Shown here: positions 24,417-24,506 of the stretch, in pieces
Position numbering within the stretch: position 1 is the first letter of the stretch
Layout: each line of letters begins with the position of its first letter
Source: Opitutia bacterium UBA7441
Lineage (GTDB): Bacteria > Verrucomicrobiota > Verrucomicrobiia > Opitutales > Coraliomargaritaceae
Direction: 5' to 3'
Assembly: GCA_002480015.1 (NCBI GenBank)
Contig: DLQD01000080.1
Span: 16,760 to 41,265 of the forward strand
Length of the DNA stretch: 24,506 nucleotides
Notes under the pieces: model-generated
What the model saw: only the letters and a program-made list of their open reading frames with translations
The model's database searches: none
What the model was told of the DNA's origin: nothing
Translations under genes and position numbers: made by a program

Positions 24417-24448
24417 AAAAGCCGCTCGGGAAACCGGGCGGCTTTTTT
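24417..24448 (+). terminator. Rho-independent terminator of the RRM gene
   Basis: GCCGCTCGG (24421-24429) pairs with CCGGGCGGC (24434-24442), with one G-T pair, around a GAAA tetraloop. AAAA stands before and a run of seven T after. It lies 26 bases past the stop codon. It is the only textbook intrinsic terminator I see in the window. Confidence 0.9.
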
Positions 24449-24506
24449 TGAGTTCTTCGTCCTTTGCCCGAGAAACACCAGTCTAGAGCATTTCCATGAA
24501 TTATAG

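Overview
The window looks like an ordinary chromosomal stretch of a free-living, moderately GC-rich Gram-negative bacterium. I infer a member of the Verrucomicrobiota, probably Opitutia/Puniceicoccales. The inference rests on the style of the proteins (secreted TPR protein, SHD1-like plus C39-like secreted peptidase, PGPGW-type membrane protein, AmpG/PAT-like MFS carrier, glycine-rich RRM protein), on the scarcity of clear Shine-Dalgarno sites, and on intergenic GTAG-type hairpins. No marker gene proves it. I found no tRNA, rRNA, CRISPR, phage gene or transposase.

Layout. 1-1200 (-): 5' part of a secreted TPR protein. 1289-3235 (-): ABC-F ATPase. 3300-5543 (+): Yip1-like membrane protein, then recN. 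5626-7379 (-): a compact set, read DUF721/DciA-like, thyA, folA. 7380-7836: gene-free stretch holding two tandem, related, hairpin-rich units that look like small structured RNAs. 7864-8469 (+): pcm. 8470-8849: intergenic repeats. 8850-9509 (+): rsmG. 9523-10917 (-): secreted C39-like peptidase, divergent from an AmpG-like MFS carrier (11020-12294, +). 12396-15216 (-): glnS then galK, 4 bases apart. 15474-16490 (+): bile acid:sodium symporter-like carrier. 16639-17217 (-): hpt. 17408-19024 (-): orphan OppA-like lipoprotein. 19332-19757 (-): PGPGW-type membrane protein. 19830-21293 (-): cardiolipin synthase. 21505-23594 (+): unknown 258-residue protein, EEP-family hydrolase and rlmH in a row. 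23595-23974: second repeat-bearing intergenic region, running into the leader of a glycine-rich RRM protein (23975-24394, +) with a clear terminator.

How the genes fit together. Most are housekeeping: DNA repair and replication with thymidylate supply (recN, DUF721, thyA, folA), rRNA methylation (rsmG, rlmH), translation (glnS, ABC-F), protein repair (pcm), purine salvage (hpt), membrane lipid synthesis (cls) and uptake (MFS, symporter, OppA). There is no obvious defence or mobile island. The most unusual content lies between genes: the tandem RNA-like units at 7477-7780, which keep a loop sequence while the stems change, and a family of palindromic repeats shared by the intergenic regions at about 8.6 kb and 23.7 kb.
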